Source of the DNA: Coffea arabica
Taxonomy: Eukaryota; Streptophyta; Magnoliopsida; Gentianales; Rubiaceae
Reading direction: 5' to 3'
Assembly (NCBI RefSeq): GCF_036785885.1
Contig: NC_092320.1
Span: 21,267,557 to 21,331,556 of the forward strand
Length of the DNA stretch: 64,000 bases
Part shown: positions 57,695 through 64,000 of the stretch, piece by piece
Layout of the letters: each line of letters starts with the position of its first letter
How positions within the stretch are numbered: position 1 is the first letter of the stretch
The notes under the pieces: generated by a model
Databases searched by the model: none
The model's input: the letters and a program-made list of their open reading frames with translations, nothing else
Told to the model about the DNA's origin: nothing
Program-made: the position numbers and the translations under genes

Positions 57695-60600
57695 AATCTA
57701 ACTTTATGCTTGGGCAATGTAGGGTCTATATTGTTTTGTGCACTTGAATTCAAACCATCCGGAAATTCTGTTTCCCGTGCGTTTAAATTTAATTTACCTG
57801 ATTAAATACCCTGCTAGTGGATAGTATTGCACAAAAGTTGGCTTCAGGAGATCTTAACTACCGTTAATTTATTATTTCTCAGTCCTTGTGTCATTATAAA
57901 TCAGTTTTGGCTTGTATGGCGATAATTTGCATCTACACATTGTCTTAGGCCTGAAAATGACAAAGCTGTTTGTGTTGCAAACCAAAGTTGAGTCCATTAG
58001 AAGAACATCTCGTATGAAGAAGCCGATCACAAATGAAGTATTCTTTGGTGGTATGTTGTGTATAAGCAAATTAGTGTGGAAAAAGGTTTCAATTTTTTGT
58101 ATGGTACAAATAGCAAAAATGGAGCTTCTGCAACTATTAACAATAATACGGGTCTTCTTTATTTGAGTTCGTAAGCTGGCTCGTTCTCACAACATATTTG
58201 CAAAAGTCTACTGACTAGTAGAGTCTGAATGTAAATACACAACTGCTGAACAAACAAACAAACAAGGATAATGAATCGTTTCTTAATTCTCAGGGATGCT
58301 TAGCACTGATATATTTGGACATTCATGACCATGCCATGCAGCAATGTCGAAGGGTGCCTATTAGATAGATTTATGTGCGTTAACTAAGACATTGTCTGGC
58401 CATGTCTCAAGTTTGTATGGGACAATTCGAGCACATGGAGATTATCCTATCCTCATGTGATGTATATTTTGTATTAATATAAATGTTATAGTTTACACAA
58501 TGTTTATGTTTATTAACCTAAATGATACTAGGAACTATTTCCTAGAGGTGTTTATAGATTCTTGGATTTTGCTGGGATGTTCACAAGGCTGAAATCCGAA
58601 TGAAATTTTATGGCATTATTTTATCAACTTTGAAAAGTGTTCTACGCTTGCTGAAGTTGGCCGACGAATAGAGCTAACTCACGACAATCCTTTCCTATTC
58701 TCAGCGATCTAACTTTGTGTTAAAAGCATTAAACTTGCTCTTTCTCTTCTAACACTAGTAATTTTTTATTGCGCTTTCTCCAATTGAGTGATGGTCTACA
58801 CGAAGGGTTTAGCATAAAAAGACATTAATAACCTCAAAATAATACTCATTAGTAGAGGCAATACTTGAAAAGAAGTATGCCCGCATTTAACACACACAAT
58901 ACATGGTAATTAGTAGTAGCGACGAATAGTGCACTCATTTAACACACACAAATCACCATGATGCGTGCACTCATATTTATGCTTCTTGTAATTAGATAGC
59001 GTGTTGGTTTAATTTCAATTTTCCAAAACAAATTAACATTACGAGCAACACTTTCCTTCTATGCTCATACATTTATATTCAACTGCCATTTTTTATTTTT
59101 ATTGAATTTACTTGTATGAATAAACAGTTTAATATAATTTTCATATGCTTCAACGTAAGTAACATTCACACTTGAACCCCTTAGTTTTACCACTCAAGAG
59201 GATATCCTAAACTCCTAAATATACTATTAGCAAATTATATAATTATTCAAAAAGCAAATCTAATGTCACACTCGACAATTAAATCATAAAAGAGGATTTT
59301 CTGACATAATAAAGCACTTAATAAATGAAATTCGTATCACTAGGATAATTATAAGCACACGATGCATAATAGGGTTCAGGGCCATACGCACCCAAATTTG
59401 ACGAGTCTATGGTTACTAAGTATTCTAAAAAGTTAGGTATTTAAAATACTTAAAAAATTAGATAAAAAATCCGGGTAAATTAGGCTAACCCTTTTTTTTT
59501 AGAATTTTTCTAATCATATAGCCCTACTAACTTAGACTTATAAACTTAAATCCTAAGTTGAAAACTAGAATTTGGTTTTTGGAGGGAAAGTTGAATTTGA
59601 CTCTATTAAGAATTTTGGTTTTGAAACTATTTTTATTGAATTCAAATGAGGGTACTTCTATATTTACGTATAATATCTTAAATAAAGGGACATGTAAAAT
59701 CTCAAAAATTTACTTAAAAATCCTGAATGCTGATAAGTTGAACTACCGGTGGATGGAACACAATTTACTCAAACTTGAAGGACTAAGTATACAAATAGCA
59801 AATGATTTCACCATCTTCCTTCTAGTAGTGACACTTGTTGCATAGTTTAACATATGTCACAACAATTGGCATGTGCCACTATAGTGTGACACATGTCATC
59901 TAAACTATTCAAACTATCCAAGTCGACATATGTCATGACCCTATGATATGTATTGTAATTTCATCTCCTCTCTTGTTGATTCATTACCATCTTATTTTCC
60001 TATAAATATAGCTCTCATCTTTATTTGTACGTCAAAACTTAGAAACTCTCATCTATATTCTTGAGAGGATTAAGAAAAGTGATCGAAAGAGAAGAAAAAA
60101 AAGTGCAAAAATTTTCATAGAAGATAGAAAAGGAAGGCCATAATATGGAGATAGGGTCAGAAAGAGGTCATAACCTTTCTTTTAATCTGCAAGAATGTTT
60201 TTTTCTGGATGCTTAGTAAAGGCCTAGCCATGAACTTACATCATGCAACTCTAAATCGATGCTCGATTAGTCTTCATGAGTTTTCATTAATGTGGAAAGC
60301 AATCTTGGTAGAACTTAGACGTCTAGTTAGATCTTGGAAAGCAATATCTTGTAGATTCAAAAGTAATTAATAATATTTTAACGACTTCTTTTTTTTTTTC
60401 AAGAAAAAGAAAAACTAAAACTGGAAAAACGGTACTAGCCTAATAAAATGTCTGTCTCCGAAAAAAAAAAAAAAATCTGTCTCCAAGTGCAAAGGATAAT
60501 CAATATCGTGGAGAGCAATCGTCTGAAGCAAAACCAAAGCGGATAGCTACGAATGAGAAAATCTGTTCGAAGCAAAACCAAAATTTCGTATAATAGTGAT

Positions 60601-61736
60601 TTATCAAAGGGAATATTGGAGACAAGAGAATAACACGGATATACTTCATCTTTTTACGGATCTAAAACTGCTTCAATTTGTGAGGTTTTAATTTAATGTT
60701 GTGGAACGTTAAAAATAAAAATAAAAAAATTTTAGGTAGTTAATTGCTGAAATGAACTATTAGGGCATAAAATCCAATTTAAGGATAATTGAGGGGTTGC
60801 ACCCTTGCCTAGAAAAAAATTTGTGGACTTAGTTAGCCCCACCTTTCCGACTAAAGCGAGAAATCAGCATGTGTTGTTAATAATAAAATAGTCCTAATCA
60901 GGCCATGAAGAAATCGTACATTTCAATAAACAACCATAAAGAGTCACTTACTCATCACAATTACAAACAAGTTACACTCATCCAATAATCTATTCCAAAA
61001 AAAAAAAAAAATGTTGTTTCTTTATCTATTCCATTTGCAATTACAAGCTATGCAACAAAAAATTTGTTTCTATTACTCTAACCTCTTTTAGATTTCGCAT
61101 ACTCTGCACTTCATAATTTTTCATTTCATTTTTTTTAAAAAAATTCTCCTATCATTTTTTTCGAACAAAGCAATTTTATTTATTTTTTATTATTGCATGC
61201 ACGCACATCAAGTGTACCTTAAGCGCTAGTACTTTTTATTTTTTGATTTTTTCTTTTTGTTTTGGTAGTACGAGACTCCCTTTGACTTTACTCTTCATTT
61301 TCAATATCCTTTACATATTAGGTGAAATAGGATCCAGTATTTAGTCACAAAATCAAGAAATAAATCACATACACCTCCATTAGTGTCATATGTGATATTG
61401 CAATATACGGAAGTTGTAGCTCTATATGATAATCCACATTTTCTTATTAAAAAATAACTCTGTGGTCTCTCTCTAATATTGACTCTGAATAATGTACTCT
61501 GACCATAACCATTGCAATTTTTAGTTTTCCATGAATTGAAAAGGTAATTAGTGAGAGAGGATTAAATTTCAGTACTTTAGGCCATGATGTAATCGAAAAA
61601 AAAAAACCAACGGTCCATCCTATATTGATTACAAATTTACCTTGATGCATATATCAACTTCAAAGATTTCTCACCAATCTTCCTTCAAATTCTTCCGCAT
61701 TTGTTTTCCTTTCTTATTGAAGATCCTTAAGATTAG
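57695..61736. other. MAP70 3' flank and gene-free interval
   Basis: The 3' UTR probably extends to around 58490 (TATTAATATAAATG). After that the DNA is AT-rich, with A-runs near 60460 and 61000. Two similar words, CAACAATTGGCATGTGCCAC and GTGACACATGTCATC, occur near 59860-59900, hinting at a decayed repeat. No gene is supported between 58500 and 61736. Confidence 0.6.
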
Positions 61737-62159
61737 TTAATCAACATTTTTATTGTAGCAGATTCTCCACCTCTTGGATAGCCAAAGTGGCCCGAAAAAG
61801 AAAGCTAGACCTACCAAAGATCCAACTGCAACACTAACGTAGATTTCTGTCTTGGAATATAACTGCTTCTCCTTCAATTGAGAATCCGGAAGTGCAGGAT
61901 CTCTGTCACCGTTGCAAGTTCGGTTCAGCTGGAATCCACACAAACCACTGTTTCCTTCAAAAGAACTTTCTAGGAATGTTTGCATTTGTCTTCCTCCTGG
62001 AATCCTTCCAACTAGTTGATTATGTGACAAATTTAAGAATGACAGGAAGGTGAGGCTTGAAATATTCTCTGGTATTTCCCCAGTCAGTTGATTGGAGGAG
62101 AGGTCCAATGATTCGAGATTCTTCAAATTCCCAACTGATGATGGGATTTGGCCATTGTC
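61737..62159 (-). pseudogene. 3' remnant of an LRR receptor-like protein gene
   Basis: The reading frame encodes the C-terminal end of a Cf/EIX-type receptor-like protein. It holds the last leucine-rich repeats (NLESLDLSSNQLTGEIPENI, LSFLNLSHNQLVGRIP), the GGRQMQTF and FEGNSGLCG cap motifs, an acidic stalk, one membrane helix (about IYVSVAVGSLVGLAFFFGPL) and a short basic cytoplasmic tail without a kinase. Upstream on the minus strand the frame meets an in-frame TAG at 62160-62162, next to a possible acceptor. No further repeats appear in the next 1.8 kb. Receptor-like proteins normally have 20 or more LRRs, so this is a truncated copy unless distant 5' exons lie beyond the window. Confidence 0.8.
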
Positions 62160-62328
62160 CTATCTGTAAGATGAAGTACAATTAGCTTACCAAAATTATG
62201 AATATGGTAAAAAATGCTTGGTAAGTGATGTAAATCAGCATGCAATTTTGGGCTAATTGATTAGAATATTGTTAGATGACAAAAAAGTCGGTCAAATATG
62301 CTAGTTTGGATGCTTAGTATCAGCATAT

Positions 62329-62424
62329 GCCCGTCGTGCCACCGTCGTGCCATGTTGGCGCGATGCTGCTCATTTTTTTTTAAAAAAATTTTCTTAGGCG
62401 TCGAGCCATGTAGGCGCGACGGGC
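62329..62424. repeat. GC-rich inverted-repeat unit with GCCATGTTGGCGCGA core
   Basis: GCCCGTCGTGCC at 62329 is mirrored by GGCGCGACGGGC at 62413-62424. In between, GTCGTGCCATGTTGGCGCGA (62344) recurs as GTCGAGCCATGTAGGCGCGA (62400). A third copy in inverted orientation lies at 62909-62932 (GTCGCTCCAACATGGCGCAA). The motif is itself nearly palindromic. It is strikingly GC-rich for this AT-rich region and is probably part of a repeat family. Confidence 0.6.
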
Positions 62425-63278
62425 AGGAGATAATTAGAATATCTGTAGCCTTTGACCGTCATTCCAAGCTGATAGCTTTTTTCACGTGAAATGTGGTTCC
62501 AAAAGGTTTGGTGAAATATGATGGTTCCTTTGACCAATCTTAAATGTCAGTGGCCCTTTTTGGATCTCTCATCATTTTCGTTCACTATCAAAGGCTTTGT
62601 TCTCCAATTACCAAAAGCTAATTTTGAGAATAGTTGACTTTCCGTGAAACCTGTGTTGCCATTCATCATTGTCAGGTTGATGCGTGCAATAAAAAAACAC
62701 TTGGCAATTCTTGATTGTCCTGGTTTATTATGACCCTTTCCTTTTAGACATAGCTAGCAAGGCATCTGCCAGACATATACAAAATTTATTGGCCATAAGC
62801 TTGCAGCCTTTGACCGCCTGGGACTGCAGCTTTATTTTTGTTGGCCTGTTTTGTGTCAGGGATAGGCGTAGGTAGCCTTTTTTTTTTTCTCAAGTTGTGA
62901 CACCCTAGTCGCTCCAACATGGCGCAACGGGCTAGAGAAATGTACAATTCGTTCGCTTATAACTCGTTCTTCAGAGCAACTCCCAACTCCCAACTCCATA
63001 ACCGCAACTTCAGTCGTTTCTTCTTTTCTCTGAGACTTTTGTTTCTCCCCCTCCCTCTAATCATAAATGGAGCTCCGCATCTCCATTTCTCATGTCTATA
63101 AATTTAGCCTCTGCATTCTGTTCGAGCTTGGCTGTGTGAAGTGTGTGATATCTGAAGTTACAAACAATATTTGGACGGAGACAGAGATCCTTGAAGTTCG
63201 CACTTAGCTTAGCTATATTCTGGACGAGCTTAACTTTGTGAAGTCTGAAGCTATAAAATTTGGACGGAGATAGAGGGC
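62425..63278. other. Repeat-rich 3' end of the window, possible transcription unit leader
   Basis: No conserved frame was found. A TATA-like CTATAAATTTA lies at 63098-63108. The stretch from 63124 to 63278 contains a degenerate duplication (GAGCTTGGCTGTGTGAAG with TTTGGACGGAGACAGAG, then GAGCTTAACTTTGTGAAG with TTTGGACGGAGATAGAG). A good splice-donor word, CAA|GTAAGTAAAA, lies at 63437-63447. Together these could be the promoter and first leader exon of a gene or element that continues beyond the window, but this is speculative. Confidence 0.25.
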
Positions 63279-63346
63279 CTAGGATTTGGTCAGTAGAAGG
63301 GCTAGGATTTGGTCAGTAGAAGGGCTAGGATTTGGTCAGTAGAGGG
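63279..63346. repeat. 23-bp tandem repeat, three copies
   Basis: CTAGGATTTGGTCAGTAGAA plus GGG occurs three times in a row from 63279. The first two copies are identical; the third loses one base near its end. Confidence 0.9.
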
Positions 63347-63446
63347 CCTTTGATTTGAACAGTCTTGTTTGCAAGTCTCGACAGGCGAAATTCTCGCAGA
63401 CACTCCATCATTGACGAGGGAAAAACAACAATTATCAAGTAAGTAA

Positions 63447-64000
63447 AATACTTATCTATGTCTTTAATTATTACCATAATTTGGAATGTGTCATTCATGA
63501 TTATTAATTATATAATATAGTTTTTTATGTTTTAATGTGAATTCTATTTTTGTGTTGTATTATATATTATTTGTGAAATCTAAATATGACATGACATTGT
63601 TTATATTTTATTCCATATTAATGTTTTCTAATTGACGTGGTAAATTAGAGTATTTTTTTGTTGTTGCATGGTGATTAGTTGAAATTAATGAATGTAGTAT
63701 TAATGAATTGTATAATATTAGGTGTGTGGACAAATATGTGATAACCCAAATTAGTTAGTTAGTGATTAGCTTAATTAATTAGCAAGGTAAATTATTTGCT
63801 TAGATATTAATTAACCATATCACTAATCATCCTATTAAAAAAGGATAAATTTAAGTGTTGTTACCAATTAATAAACTTTTGACACATGATTAAAGTTACC
63901 AATAAATTAATGTAGTTTTATTACGTGATTAATATTTTAAACAATAGGTGCAGACAATATGGATATGTTAATAGATGCTATTAAATTTTTTAATATTACA
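63447..64000. other. AT-rich end of the window
   Basis: TTAATTA-rich sequence with many TAATTAATTAGC-like words and no coding potential. It would be an intron if the upstream leader is real. Confidence 0.5.

Noticed and set aside
57912-58166. 84-residue ORF downstream of MAP70
   Set aside because: Most of it lies in the probable 3' UTR. Only 57949-57991 has a possible role as an alternative terminal exon, in a different frame.
59860-59900. Possible inverted repeat around ACATATGTCACAACAATTGGCATGTGCCAC
   Set aside because: The words are short and the pairing imperfect; no element ends could be defined.

Overview
The window is nuclear DNA of a flowering plant, most likely a eudicot. The evidence is long AT-rich introns with GT-AG borders, a bZIP factor closest to the TGA2.1 type known from tobacco, a plant-only MAP70 gene, Ty1-copia and Ty3-gypsy (chromodomain) LTR retrotransposons, and many MITEs. 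The species is not identifiable by eye; an asterid would fit the TGA protein.

Layout. 1-2720: a Mutator-like element, cut by the window edge, with a second Mutator-like element (1703-2674) inserted in its right terminal repeat. 3116-12728 (+): an 11-exon organellar histidyl-tRNA synthetase gene. 12729-22800: about 10 kb of gene-free DNA with a hAT-type MITE (20374-20914) and decayed repeats. 23468-32754 (+): an 11-exon TGA-type bZIP gene. 33750-39378: a nearly complete copia element on the minus strand. 40560-41986 (+): a two-exon gene for a 60-residue membrane microprotein. 44031-49355 (+): a very recent gypsy chromovirus-type element with identical LTRs. 51731-57694 (+): a 10-exon MAP70 gene. 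61737-62159 (-): the 3' remnant of an LRR receptor-like protein gene. 62300-64000: repeat-rich DNA with GC-rich palindromic motifs and tandem repeats.

The four host genes all lie on the + strand and have unrelated jobs: organellar translation, TGACG-dependent transcription, an unknown membrane role, and cortical microtubules. They are ordinary eukaryotic neighbours, not a pathway. Exon borders were placed by hand from splice sites, frame continuity and family conservation. All reading frames close: 508, 463, 60 and 619 residues.

I found no convincing new biological system. The points most worth a second look are the nested Mutator-like elements with a perfect 9-bp duplication, the young but frame-broken retrotransposons, a GC-AG intron in MAP70, the unusual motif 3 and histidine tract of the HisRS, the upstream ORFs ahead of the TGA start, and the microprotein gene.
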